NCBI GenBank assembly: GCA_029263125.1
Contig: JAJCYD010000005.1
Location: 39,720 to 103,719, forward strand
DNA length: 64,000 bases
From: Solirubrobacteraceae bacterium
GTDB lineage: Bacteria; Actinomycetota; Thermoleophilia; Solirubrobacterales; Solirubrobacteraceae
Direction: 5' to 3'
The position numbers and the translations under genes are program-made. Each line of letters begins with the position of its first letter. Position 1 is the first letter of the stretch. The notes beneath the pieces were generated by a model. That model searched no databases. It worked only from the letters and a program-made list of their open reading frames with translations, and was not told the origin of the DNA. Of this stretch, positions 32,492-41,827 are shown piece by piece.

Positions 32492-33084
32492 CCGACCCCG
32501 GCACGCACCTGTTCTGGATCACCAGCCGCGCGGCCGGCATCAGCGCGCTCGTGCTCGCGAGCGCCGCCGTCGCCGCGGGCTTGGCGATCGGCACGAAGCG
32601 CGTTCGCGGCACACGCGTACGCACGCTGCACGAAACGCTCTCGCTGGCCACGCTCGCGGCGCTGGCGCTGCACGGCCTGGCGCTGCTCGGCGACGGCTGG
32701 CTGCACCCCGGCCTTGCCGGGATCGTGGTGCCGTTCGCCGGCTCCTACCGCCCGTTGTGGACGGGCCTGGGCGTCATCGGCGGCTACGGCCTGGCGGCGC
32801 TGTCGCTGTCCTATTACGCCCGCGGGCGCATCGGCGTCGCGCGCTGGCGGGTGCTGCACCGCTTCGTCGCGCTGTTCTGGCTGCTCGGCGCCGGCCACGC
32901 GCTCGGATCTGGCACGGATGCCGCCGAGCCGTGGTTTCTCGTGCTGACCGGCGCGGTGGTCCTTCCGCCGCTGGCCATGCTCGCGGTCCGCTGGAGCGTG
33001 CGCCTGAGGTCCGGCGACCCGGATCGTCCCGCACCCCGGGCCCCGGCGTCCGAGCCGGCGCGCACCCACGTTGGACTGTGGTGA
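32488..33084 (+). CDS. Ferric-reductase-like transmembrane (heme b) protein
   Basis: VTDPGTHLFWITSRAAGISALVLAS...LHETLSLATLAALALHGLALLGDGWLHPG...WRVLHRFVALFWLLGAGHALGSGTDA; paired TM histidines. Confidence 0.82.
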   Translation: MTDPGTHLFWITSRAAGISALVLASAAVAAGLAIGTKRVRGTRVRTLHETLSLATLAALALHGLALLGDGWLHPGLAGIVVPFAGSYRPLWTGLGVIGGYGLAALSLSYYARGRIGVARWRVLHRFVALFWLLGAGHALGSGTDAAEPWFLVLTGAVVLPPLAMLAVRWSVRLRSGDPDRPAPRAPASEPARTHVGLW

Positions 33085-33108
33085 GGGTGGCCACTAGATT
33101 GCGCTGTC

Positions 33109-34953
33109 GTGGCCTCCGAGCGCTTGAACGACAGCCTGCGCAGGCGCTCGGCCGCCGAGCTTCGCGAGGAGCGTGACGCGCTCGGCGGGTGGATCCGCCA
33201 GCCGGAGGTGCGCTGGCTGGATCCGGGCATCCTCGCCAGGGCCGGCGTCGAGGTCGCGGTGTCGGGCACGTTCGGCAAGTTCGCCGACAAGCGCGAGATC
33301 CAGACCGCCGAGCAGGGCCCGTTCGACTACTCCGCCCACGACGGCGAGCTGTGGATCGACTACCTGTCGGACACCGGCGACGGCTGGGCGGCGACCCAGA
33401 CGATGGCGTGGTTGCTGGCGCAACCGAGCCTGACGATCGAGGACCGCGTGCTGCCGCGCGGCAGGATGCTGCTGCTCGGCGGCGATCAGGTCTACCCCAC
33501 CGCCACGCCCGAGGCTTACGAGGACCGCTTCAAGGGACCCTTCGCCGCGGCACTGCCCCAGTCGGCCGCCGGCGAGGAGCCCGACCTCTTCGCGCTGCCG
33601 GGCAACCACGACTGGTACGACGGGCTGGTCAGCTTCCTGCGCCTGTTCTGCTCGAAGAACTGGATCGGCGGCTGGCGCACGAGCCAGCGGCGCAGCTACT
33701 TCGCGCTGAAGCTGCCTGGCGACTGGTGGGTCTTCGCGATCGACATCCAGCTGGACACCTACATCGACGAGGTCCAGCTGGAGTACTTCGCCAGCCAGAG
33801 CATCGGCCCCGGCGACAAGGTCGTGCTGCTGACGGCCAAGCCGAGCTGGGTCGCGGCCGTCGACGGGCGCGTCGAGCCCTCGACGTGGCGCTTCTTGAAC
33901 TTCTTCGAGGAGCGCATGGTGCGCGACACGGGCGCCCGGCTCGTGGCGACGATCACCGGAGACCGCCACCACTATGCGCGCTACGAGCCCGACGGCGAGG
34001 GTCCCGATGTCGGACCGACGCGGATCACCGCGGGCGGCGGCGGCGCCTACCTCTCAGCGACCCACACGCTGGAGCCCGAGCTGCTGCTCAAGCCCCTGCC
34101 CCGCAAGACCGCCGCCGACCGCTACGAGGAACGTGAGCCCGTCGTCAACCGCCTCGCGCAGATCTATCCGGCCGCCAAGGACTCGCGGCGGTGCAGCAAC
34201 GGCATTCTCAAGCTCGCCCTGCTGAACCCGGGATTCGGCACGCTCATGGGCGTCGTCTACGCGCTCGTCGGCGCCGGTCTGCTCAGCGGGGCGGAGTCCG
34301 GGGTCGCCGGCCCCGTCGCGCTGGAGGGATCGACGGCGTACGCCCCGATCAGCGTGTACGAGGCCGTCGGCCAGCAGGGCTACCTCGACTTCGTCTCCAC
34401 GTCCTTCAGCGCGCTGACGGTCGTGCTCGCGCTCGTGATCTTCGGCGGCCTGTTCGGCGGCCTGGACCTCAAGCAGAGCACCCCCGCGCGCGCCATCGTC
34501 GCGTTCCTGCACACGCTCGTGCACCTGCTCGGCGCAAGCCTCGTGATCTGGCTCGCCGTCCGGCTCGTGCCCGACGTCTGGGATGCGAAGCTCGCGCTGT
34601 GGGTTGCCGGCCTGGCGGTCGCGTTCGTCGTCGGGCGGTTCTTCGGCACGACGGTGTTCGCGCTGGTGCTCTGGCTCGTGCATCGGATCCGCGATCGCAA
34701 GGCCCAGAACGCCGCCAACGAGGTCTTCACCGGCCAGTCGATCGTCGACTACAAGAACCTCCTGCGCATCTGCCTCGATCGCGGCGGCGCGCTGACGATC
34801 CACCCGCTCGGCGTCGACAGGATCTGCCGAGACTGGGACCTCACCGAGCGCGCTCCATCGCCGCGCTTCGAGCCGCGCGACGCCAAGCGGCCGCAGGTCC
34901 ACGCGATCGAGCGCCCGCTGCGCTTCGACGCCGACGGCAACCGCGTCACGTAG
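33109..34953 (+). CDS. Metallophosphoesterase with C-terminal transmembrane region
   Basis: LLLGGDQVYPTAT, LPGNHDWYDG, TITGDRHHYARY motifs; several TM segments downstream. Confidence 0.85.
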   Translation: MASERLNDSLRRRSAAELREERDALGGWIRQPEVRWLDPGILARAGVEVAVSGTFGKFADKREIQTAEQGPFDYSAHDGELWIDYLSDTGDGWAATQTMAWLLAQPSLTIEDRVLPRGRMLLLGGDQVYPTATPEAYEDRFKGPFAAALPQSAAGEEPDLFALPGNHDWYDGLVSFLRLFCSKNWIGGWRTSQRRSYFALKLPGDWWVFAIDIQLDTYIDEVQLEYFASQSIGPGDKVVLLTAKPSWVAAVDGRVEPSTWRFLNFFEERMVRDTGARLVATITGDRHHYARYEPDGEGPDVGPTRITAGGGGAYLSATHTLEPELLLKPLPRKTAADRYEEREPVVNRLAQIYPAAKDSRRCSNGILKLALLNPGFGTLMGVVYALVGAGLLSGAESGVAGPVALEGSTAYAPISVYEAVGQQGYLDFVSTSFSALTVVLALVIFGGLFGGLDLKQSTPARAIVAFLHTLVHLLGASLVIWLAVRLVPDVWDAKLALWVAGLAVAFVVGRFFGTTVFALVLWLVHRIRDRKAQNAANEVFTGQSIVDYKNLLRICLDRGGALTIHPLGVDRICRDWDLTERAPSPRFEPRDAKRPQVHAIERPLRFDADGNRVT

Positions 34954-35524
34954 GGGGCGCGCCGGGCACGCAGCGCGCGGCGGCGGCGACCTCCGCGCGT
35001 CGCCTGCTCGCATCGTCGATGTAGGCCGCGAAGGCGACCTTCTCGGGGTCGGCCACGACCGCTTCGACGCCGGGGTCAAGCTGACCCTCCGACAGGACGT
35101 AGAAGATCCGCCAGCCGTCGCCGGTCACCGTGACCGCACCCGCGCGCGCGACGCCGGGGCCGCCCGCGTAGGAGGCCGCGAAGCGCAGGTCCGCGCCATC
35201 GTCCGCGAGCGTGGCGCCCGCCAGCAGCAGGCACGAGACGTACTCCGTGGCGGGCTTGGGCGCCCCCTTCAGCGCGACGCCGCAGAACAGGCTGCTGCGG
35301 AACTGGTAGGTCTTGCGGCTGTCGGAGGGGCACTCGTCGGCGGAATCGACCTCGCGGACGAGCTTGAAGACGGCGGCCGCGCCGCCGCATTCGACGAGCT
35401 CGCTGCGCGCGTCGACGCACCTGCCCGTCTTGGGGTCAGGCCCGGCGAAGAGGATCCGGAAGACGAGCACGGCGGTGACCGCGACGATCACGACGACGAG
35501 CCCGCCACGCAACGCGGGGTTCAC
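34946..35524 (-). CDS. Hypothetical membrane-anchored protein
   Basis: 192 aa; N-terminal TM (GGLVVVIVAVTAVLVFRILFAG) and conserved-looking cysteines. Confidence 0.65.
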   Translation of the reverse strand: MNPALRGGLVVVIVAVTAVLVFRILFAGPDPKTGRCVDARSELVECGGAAAVFKLVREVDSADECPSDSRKTYQFRSSLFCGVALKGAPKPATEYVSCLLLAGATLADDGADLRFAASYAGGPGVARAGAVTVTGDGWRIFYVLSEGQLDPGVEAVVADPEKVAFAAYIDDASRRRAEVAAAARCVPGAPPT

Positions 35525-35571
35525 CCGCCGTAGCCTGCCACAGGGGGGTCTTCGCCGGCCGAGGCGCGATC

Positions 35572-36951
35572 ATGCGGGTCATGCGTCGCGCCGCGGCCAT
35601 CTGGATCGTGCTGTTCGCGGCGTATGCCGCGACGATCGGCCTGGATGCGTTCGGGTCCTCGCGGTTCGGCGGCGACGAGCCCCACTACCTCCTGACCGCC
35701 GAGTCGATCGTCTCAGACCACGATCTGGACCTGCGCGACGAGTACGCGGTGCGCGCGTACGCCGACTGGTATCCGTACGTGCTCGAGCGCCACGGGCGTC
35801 TGACCAACGGGCAGGCCAACGAGCCGCACGGCGTCGGCTTCCCGCTGCTGATCGCGCCCGCCTATGCGCTCGGGGGGCCGCTCGCCGTCCAGCTGCTGAT
35901 GGCGGCGATCGCGGCGCTGGCCTTCGCGCTCGGGCATGCGCTCGCTCGCCGCGTCGTGCCCGAGCCGTGGGCGACCGCGGCGGCGCTCGCGTGCGGGCTC
36001 TCGCCGCCGGCCCTTGCGTACTCGACGGCGATCGGGCCGGAGCTTGCGGCCGGTGCGCTGCTCGCATTCGCCGCGGTGCTCGCGCTGCGCATCCGTGACC
36101 TGCCGCGAATCCGCTGGGTCGTCGGCGCGGCGATCGCGCTCGCGGCACTGCCGTGGCTGGGGCTGTCCTTCGCGCTCGCGGGCGCGGTCGTCGCGCTGAC
36201 GATGGTGCGCTGGCTGCGCCGCCGCGCGCGCGGCTTCGCGGTCCTCGTGACGCTCGAGGTGCTGCTGTTCTCCGCGGTCATGTTCGTGACGATCAACGAC
36301 CAGCTCTTCGGCGGCTTCACGCCGACGGCGGCCGACGTCGCGGGGCGGGGCCTGGACGACCTGTCGGTCGCCGACATCGCCGATCGCGCGCCGCGGCTGG
36401 TCGGGCTGTGGCTGGATCGCTCCTACGGGCTGCTGCGCTGGGCGCCGGTGCTGGCGCTGGCGGTCTTCGCGCTGTGGCTGCTGTGGCGCTCACGCCGCGA
36501 CCACCTGTCGCGACTGCTGCTCGAGCGGCGCGACGTCGAGGTCGCCGCCGGGTTGTGTGCGCTGATCGGTGGCGCGCAGGTCTTCGTCGCGGCCTTCGTC
36601 GCGCCGACGATGTTCGGGTTCTGGTTCCCCGGGCGCTACCTCATCCCGGCGCTGCCGCTCGCCGTTGCCCTCGTTGCGTGGGGGCTGCGCCACGCCCCGC
36701 GCACCGGCGCCGTGCTCGTGGCCGTCACCGCCGTGACGAGCGTGTGGTGGTATGCGGAACTGCGGATCGGCGGCGGGGCGATCATCGGCCCGTCATCGCG
36801 CGCGCCGCTGGGGCCACTGGACGGGGCGCTGCCGCTGTTCGGCGCCGGGTCGGCCGGCGCGGTCGTGACGTTGGCGCTCGCGGGCGCCGCGCTGGCCTGC
36901 CTGCTCGCCTTCGAATGGCGTGCGTGGCGGGCCCGTCTGCCGGGCGTGTGA
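35572..36951 (+). CDS. Multi-TM glycosyltransferase-like protein (GT-C/PMT-like)
   Basis: 459 aa; FGGDEPHYLLTAESIVSDHDLDLRDEYAVRAY and repeated TM helices. Confidence 0.65.
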   Translation: MRVMRRAAAIWIVLFAAYAATIGLDAFGSSRFGGDEPHYLLTAESIVSDHDLDLRDEYAVRAYADWYPYVLERHGRLTNGQANEPHGVGFPLLIAPAYALGGPLAVQLLMAAIAALAFALGHALARRVVPEPWATAAALACGLSPPALAYSTAIGPELAAGALLAFAAVLALRIRDLPRIRWVVGAAIALAALPWLGLSFALAGAVVALTMVRWLRRRARGFAVLVTLEVLLFSAVMFVTINDQLFGGFTPTAADVAGRGLDDLSVADIADRAPRLVGLWLDRSYGLLRWAPVLALAVFALWLLWRSRRDHLSRLLLERRDVEVAAGLCALIGGAQVFVAAFVAPTMFGFWFPGRYLIPALPLAVALVAWGLRHAPRTGAVLVAVTAVTSVWWYAELRIGGGAIIGPSSRAPLGPLDGALPLFGAGSAGAVVTLALAGAALACLLAFEWRAWRARLPGV

Positions 36952-36996
36952 CGAGCACCACAGTCGGCGAGCAACACGCTGCGCGATGATCCGGCG

Positions 36997-37512
36997 ATGC
37001 TGCGATCGTGCTGTGCCATCGCCGCCCTCGCGGCGCTCGCGGTCGCCTCCTCGCCGGCGCAGGCCAAGCACTATCGCGTCGCGTCGTCGCTGGGCGGCGC
37101 CCTCGACACGACGCGCGCCAAGACGAAGCTCGCGATCCTGCTGCCCAACCGCATCGCCCTGGACTACGACGGCCGCGTGTACGCCTCGGGCCGGGGCACG
37201 CGCAGCTCCTACGTCCTGTACCTGGCAGGCGCACCGGGCTGCGGATCGTCGACGGTCTGCTTGTTGGCCAGCTTCAGCGCCCGGCGCGGCGGGTCGCCGA
37301 GCTACAGGACGAAGGTCCGCCTGCGCGGCGGGCGATCAGGCTACTTCCGGCCGCTGCGCTGCGGCGCCTCGTGCTCGCCGCCCGCGATCCAGTGGCGCTC
37401 GCGGGGCAACCTGTACCGCATCTCGGCCCGCGTCCCCGACAGCACGAACGCCCGCGCGCGCCGGCGGCTGGTCACCGCCGCAAACGCCGCGATCGGGGCC
37501 GGCAGGCGCTGA
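36997..37512 (+). CDS. Secreted hypothetical protein
   Basis: 171 aa; signal peptide LRSCCAIAALAALAVASSPAQA. Confidence 0.6.
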   Translation: MLRSCCAIAALAALAVASSPAQAKHYRVASSLGGALDTTRAKTKLAILLPNRIALDYDGRVYASGRGTRSSYVLYLAGAPGCGSSTVCLLASFSARRGGSPSYRTKVRLRGGRSGYFRPLRCGASCSPPAIQWRSRGNLYRISARVPDSTNARARRRLVTAANAAIGAGRR

Positions 37513-37515
37513 GCC

Positions 37516-38067
37516 TCAGGCGCCCGGCTGCGCCGCGTTCCATTCCTTCTTGTGCGCGCGCTTGGCGGCTTGGTAGTCGGCGAGGCCCTGCGCGGATTCG
37601 ACGTCTCCGAGCGTCGGATGCCACGGCACGAGGTCGCGGGCCGCCGGCACGCCGAAGTGCTTGGCGAGCACCGCGCCCATCGAGGTGACCTTCATCGGGC
37701 CGAACCCGGGCAGCGCGGCAAGGTTGGCGCGCAGCGCCTCGGCGTCGGCGGCGCCGGTCCAGACCCGGGCGCCGTCACCGTCGTAGGTGTCGCGGATGTG
37801 CACGGCGAGGTCGTGCACGCGCTTGGCCATCGAGCCGGGGTAGCGGTGGATCGCGGGCTTGGCGCGAAACACGGGTTCGAGGTCGGCCTCGGCGAGGGTG
37901 GCCGCATCGATCGCACCGAGGCGCTCGCGCAGGACGAGCGGACCGGCGAACGCCTTCTGCACCGTCACCTGCTGGTCCAGCGCGAAGCCGACGAGCAGCG
38001 CCATCGGATCCGAGGCGATCAGCGCGTTGGCCTCGTCGGAGTCGGTGAAGTGCAGGCGGTCGGGCAC
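37516..38067 (-). CDS. HhH-GPD family protein (DNA base-excision glycosylase-like)
   Basis: MALLVGFALDQQVTVQKAFAGP...LRANLAALPGFGPMKVTSMGAVLAKHFG. Confidence 0.8.
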   Translation of the reverse strand: MPDRLHFTDSDEANALIASDPMALLVGFALDQQVTVQKAFAGPLVLRERLGAIDAATLAEADLEPVFRAKPAIHRYPGSMAKRVHDLAVHIRDTYDGDGARVWTGAADAEALRANLAALPGFGPMKVTSMGAVLAKHFGVPAARDLVPWHPTLGDVESAQGLADYQAAKRAHKKEWNAAQPGA

Positions 38068-38102
38068 GTCGCGATGCTATCTCGCTGTCAGGATCACCGC
38101 CA

Positions 38103-38723
38103 ATGACCGCGGTCGAGATCCCCACCCCGCGCGGCCGTGCAGCCGCCCATCTGCATCGCTGCGCCGACCCGGTCGGCGCGCTGATCCTCGGCCACGGCGC
38201 CGGCGGGGGAGTCGCGGCGCCGGACCTCCTCGCCGTCACGCAGGTGGCCATCTCGCTGGGCGTCGGCGTCGCCCTCGTCGAGCAGCCCTACCGCGTCGCC
38301 GGCCGCCGCTCGCCCGCTCCGGCCCACCACCTCGACGACGCATGGACGGCGGTCGTCGAGCACCTGCTCGACGACGTGCTGTCCGGCCTGCCGTTCGTCG
38401 TGGGCGGTCGCTCCTCCGGCGCCCGCGTGGCGTGCCGCACCGCCGCCGCCAGTGGCGCGTGCGGCGTGCTGTGCCTGGCGTTTCCGCTGCAGCCGCCGGC
38501 GCGCGGGGGCAAGGATCGCGCGGCCGACCGCCTGCCCGAGCTGCAGGCCGTGAGCGTGCCCGTCCTGATCGTGCAGGGTGAGAGCGACCCCTTCGGCATG
38601 CCGCCGGCGGGGCCGGGCCGCGAGGTCGTGGCGGTGCGCGGCAACCACAGCCTGCGCAGCGACCGCCCGGCGCTCGTCGACGCGGTGACCGGATGGCTGC
38701 CTCGCGTCCTCGACGGGGCGTAG
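38103..38723 (+). CDS. Alpha/beta hydrolase family protein (KAT8NL3/TEX30-like)
   Basis: GALILGHGAGGGVAAPDLL, FVVGGRSSGARVACRTAA, VLIVQGESDPFG, VAVRGNHSLR. Confidence 0.82.
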   Translation: MTAVEIPTPRGRAAAHLHRCADPVGALILGHGAGGGVAAPDLLAVTQVAISLGVGVALVEQPYRVAGRRSPAPAHHLDDAWTAVVEHLLDDVLSGLPFVVGGRSSGARVACRTAAASGACGVLCLAFPLQPPARGGKDRAADRLPELQAVSVPVLIVQGESDPFGMPPAGPGREVVAVRGNHSLRSDRPALVDAVTGWLPRVLDGA

Positions 38724-38728
38724 CACCG

Positions 38729-39676
38729 TCAGGACCGCGTGTCGTCAAGCAGCGCGTGCGCCGCGCTGGCGGGATCCAGGCGCCGTGCGACGACGTCGTC
38801 GATCAGCCCCTCGAATGCCGGGTCGCTACAGACGCGCGCCTCCAGGCTGCGGCGCAGCTTCGTGGTGGCGAGCGCGATGACCTCGTTGCGCAGGTTGTTG
38901 CGACGGCGCTCGGCCAGCGTGCCCTGCTCCTCGATATGCGCGCGGTGGGTCAGGAGCTGCTCGACGAGCTGCTCGACGCCCGTGCCCTCGGTCGCCTCGG
39001 TCTGAACGATCGGCACCTTCCAGTCGCCCTGCGGCGCGAGCGACAGCACGCCGCGGATCTCGCGCACCATCGTCTGGGTCATCGGATGGTCGGCCTTGTT
39101 GACGACGATGATGTCGGGGATCTCCATGATCCCGGCCTTCAGGGCCTGCACGGAGTCGCCGCCGCCGGGCATCAGCACGAGCACGACGGTGTCGGCGTGG
39201 TCGATGATGTCGATCTCCGCCTGGCCGACGCCGACGGTCTCCAGCAGCACGTCGTCGCGGCCGGCGGCGTCCATCAGCAGCGCTGCCTGCAGCGACGCCT
39301 CGCTGAGGCCCCCGAGCGCGCCACGGTTGGCCATCGAGCGGATGAAGACGCCGGGATCGAGGAAGTGATCGGTCAGGCGGATGCGGTCGCCGAGCAGCGC
39401 GCCGTGAGTGAACGGCGAGGAGGGATCGATCGACAGCACCGCGACGCTGCGCCCGGCGGCGCGGCGGTTGGCGACGACCTTGCCGATCAGCGTCGACTTG
39501 CCCGCCCCGGGCGCCCCGGTCACGCCGACGACGGCCGCCCTGCCGGTGTGCGGATACACCTCGCGGACGAGCTCCCAGCCGGCGGGATCGTCGTCCTCGA
39601 CGAGCGAGATCGCGCGCGCCAGGGCGCGCCGGTCGCCGTCGAGCAGGCGCTGGGCGAGGGGCTTGTCGGACGGCAC
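38729..39676 (-). CDS. meaB: Methylmalonyl-CoA mutase-associated GTPase MeaB
   Basis: VVGVTGAPGAGKSTLIGKV, VAVLSIDPSSPFTHGALLGDRIRL, LETVGVGQAEIDIIDHADTVVLVLMPGGGDSVQALKAGIMEI, VVNKAD. Confidence 0.97.
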   Translation of the reverse strand: MPSDKPLAQRLLDGDRRALARAISLVEDDDPAGWELVREVYPHTGRAAVVGVTGAPGAGKSTLIGKVVANRRAAGRSVAVLSIDPSSPFTHGALLGDRIRLTDHFLDPGVFIRSMANRGALGGLSEASLQAALLMDAAGRDDVLLETVGVGQAEIDIIDHADTVVLVLMPGGGDSVQALKAGIMEIPDIIVVNKADHPMTQTMVREIRGVLSLAPQGDWKVPIVQTEATEGTGVEQLVEQLLTHRAHIEEQGTLAERRRNNLRNEVIALATTKLRRSLEARVCSDPAFEGLIDDVVARRLDPASAAHALLDDTRS

Positions 39677-39732
39677 GGGCGACGATCATGCCAGTCGGGG
39701 CGGGCGGCTCGTGGGACCCGTAGCATGGGCGC

Positions 39733-40050
39733 ATGTCCGTCCCCGTCCCCCTCGCCGAGCTGCCCGCCGCGATCGAGCGCTTCGGCAACACGCCGTACAT
39801 CGTCACGGTCGGCGCCGACTACGCGCCGCGCGCGACGTCGGTGCGCGTCGAGTGGCAGGGCCGGGTGCTGATGACGGGCGCCGGGACCCGTACCGCCGCC
39901 AACGTCCGCGACAACGACGTCATCGTGCTGCTGTGGCCCGCCCCCGTGGCCGGCGAGCACGCGCTGATCGTCGACGGGTGGGCCGAGGTGCACGGCGGGG
40001 CGATCCTCATCCAGCCGGCGAAGGCCGTGCTGCACGTCACGCGCCACTGA
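39733..40050 (+). CDS. Pyridoxamine 5'-phosphate oxidase-like (FMN-binding split barrel) protein
   Basis: 105 aa; PYIVTVGADYAPRATSVRVEWQGRVLMTGAGTRTAANVRDNDVIVLLW. Confidence 0.6.
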   Translation: MSVPVPLAELPAAIERFGNTPYIVTVGADYAPRATSVRVEWQGRVLMTGAGTRTAANVRDNDVIVLLWPAPVAGEHALIVDGWAEVHGGAILIQPAKAVLHVTRH

Positions 40051-40078
40051 CGGGCCTGCCGACGTAGCATCAGGCGCG

Positions 40079-40762
40079 GTGGCTTCCATCAGCTCGATCG
40101 CCGAGCCCGTTGCAGACGCGGCCCCGCAGGTCCGCGGCGCTCCGCCACCGCTGCGCGGCGGCCCGCTCGCGTTGTATCGCTTCCTGCGCGACCACGGGAT
40201 GCTCACGCGCCGCTACGCGACGCTCATCGCCCGCTGGCTGTGGCTGAAGCTGCGATTCCGCGGGCGGCTGACGACCGACGGGCTGTGCTTCGTCTGCCCG
40301 GGCGTCACGATCGAGATCGGCAAGGACGCGACGCTGCATCTCGGGCGCTGGTCGTGGATCGGCCACGGTTGCAAGATCCGCGTGCACGAGGGCGAGGCAC
40401 GCATCGGAGCCAAGTCCGTACTGGGCCAGGAGTGCACGATCTCGGCGTTTCGACACGTGTCGATCGGCCGTGAGTGCATCATCGCCGACCGCGTGATGCT
40501 GATCGACTTCGACCATGGCGTCGTGGAGACCGAGCGTGCGATCCGCGACCAGGGCATCTACAAGCGCGACGTGCACGTCGGCCACAACGTCTGGATCGGC
40601 TACGGCGTGGCGATCCTGCGCGGCGTCACGGTCGGCGACAACAGCGTGCTGGGCACGTCGACGATCGTCAGCAGGGACGTGCCCGCCAACGCGGTCGCCG
40701 CCGGCGTTCCGGTGCGCGTGATCCGCATGCGCGACGCGCCGCAGATCATGCGCTGGGAGTAG
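40079..40762 (+). CDS. Acyltransferase of the left-handed beta-helix (hexapeptide) family
   Basis: VHVGHNVWIGYGVAILRGVTVGDNSVLGTSTIVSRDVPANAVAAGVPVRVIR. Confidence 0.9.
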   Translation: MASISSIAEPVADAAPQVRGAPPPLRGGPLALYRFLRDHGMLTRRYATLIARWLWLKLRFRGRLTTDGLCFVCPGVTIEIGKDATLHLGRWSWIGHGCKIRVHEGEARIGAKSVLGQECTISAFRHVSIGRECIIADRVMLIDFDHGVVETERAIRDQGIYKRDVHVGHNVWIGYGVAILRGVTVGDNSVLGTSTIVSRDVPANAVAAGVPVRVIRMRDAPQIMRWE

Positions 40763-40766
40763 CGCT

Positions 40767-41078
40767 TCAGCCGATCGCTCGCAAGCCCGCCGTCGCGACG
40801 ACGGCGACGACGACGCCGCTCAGCACCGACCCGCCCCGCACGAGCACGAACCCGCCGAGCACGACGCCGGCGGTCTTGGCGCCGACCGCCAGGCGCTGGC
40901 CTTCGGCGAGCACGGACGTGACGACGAGCGCCGCGAGCAGTGCCGGCGCGAGCAGGCCGATCACCCCCGCCGACCGGGCCGGCAGGGCGCGTCCCCCGAG
41001 CACGGCCGGCCCGAGGCCCTTGATCAGCGCGGTCACCACGGCGCATCCGGCGACGACGATCCACAGCTGCGAGCTCAT
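40767..41078 (-). CDS. azlD: AzlD-family branched-chain amino acid transport protein
   Basis: 103 aa hydrophobic, downstream of azlC; LWIVVAGCAVVTALIKGLGPAVLG. Confidence 0.85.
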   Translation of the reverse strand: MSSQLWIVVAGCAVVTALIKGLGPAVLGGRALPARSAGVIGLLAPALLAALVVTSVLAEGQRLAVGAKTAGVVLGGFVLVRGGSVLSGVVVAVVATAGLRAIG

Positions 41079-41788
41079 CCGGACACCCGGTGGCGGCGAG
41101 CGAGGCCGGCGAACGCGGCGGCGCTCGCCGCGAGCACCGGAATCCCCGCCGGCGAGAACGGCACCAGCGCGAGCGCGATCATCCCGCCTGCCAGCGCGAC
41201 CAGGCGCGAGCGGCGGTCGCGCAGCTCGGCGAGCAGCAGCGTCAGGAAGAACGCCGGGTAGACCGCGTCGAGGCCGAGCGCCTCGATGTCACCGATGACG
41301 CTGCCGCCGAGCGCCCCCACGGCGGTGCCGCTGACGAACGCGACGTACTGCACCGCCGTCGCCCCGAAGAGGAAGTGGCGATCAAAGCGCCCGCCGGCGC
41401 GCCGGGCCATCGCCCACGACGGATCGACGACCGCCTGCCCCTGCACGGCACGCCGCGCCCATCCGCCCGCCAGCGACGGCGCGACGGAGGCGCACATCGG
41501 CAGGAAGCGGGAGTTCATCAGCGCGGCGGCGGTGGTCGCGGCGACTGCGCCACCGCCGCCGGCGAGGATCGAGATCGCGGCGAACTGGGCCGATCCGGCA
41601 TGCACGATCGCCGACATGACGATCGCGCCGAGCGCCGAGAAGCCGACCTCGCGCGCGAGCACCCCGAAGGACAGCGAGAGGATGAACCCGACCGCCGCGA
41701 AGGGCAGGCCGGCGCGCATCCCGGCGCGAAAGGACTCGCGCGGCACGGGCTGCGCGACCGGCGGAGGATCGGGGGCCGTCTCCTGCAC
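41075..41788 (-). CDS. azlC: AzlC-family ABC-like permease (branched-chain amino acid exporter)
   Basis: GMRAGLPFAAVGFILSLSFGVLAREVGFS...SAIVHAGSAQFAAISIL...MNSRFLPMCASVAPSL. Confidence 0.9.
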   Translation of the reverse strand: MQETAPDPPPVAQPVPRESFRAGMRAGLPFAAVGFILSLSFGVLAREVGFSALGAIVMSAIVHAGSAQFAAISILAGGGGAVAATTAAALMNSRFLPMCASVAPSLAGGWARRAVQGQAVVDPSWAMARRAGGRFDRHFLFGATAVQYVAFVSGTAVGALGGSVIGDIEALGLDAVYPAFFLTLLLAELRDRRSRLVALAGGMIALALVPFSPAGIPVLAASAAAFAGLARRHRVSG

Positions 41789-41827
41789 GCCTGCAGCGTG
41801 GCAAACGGCGCCCGGCCGCAGACGTCC

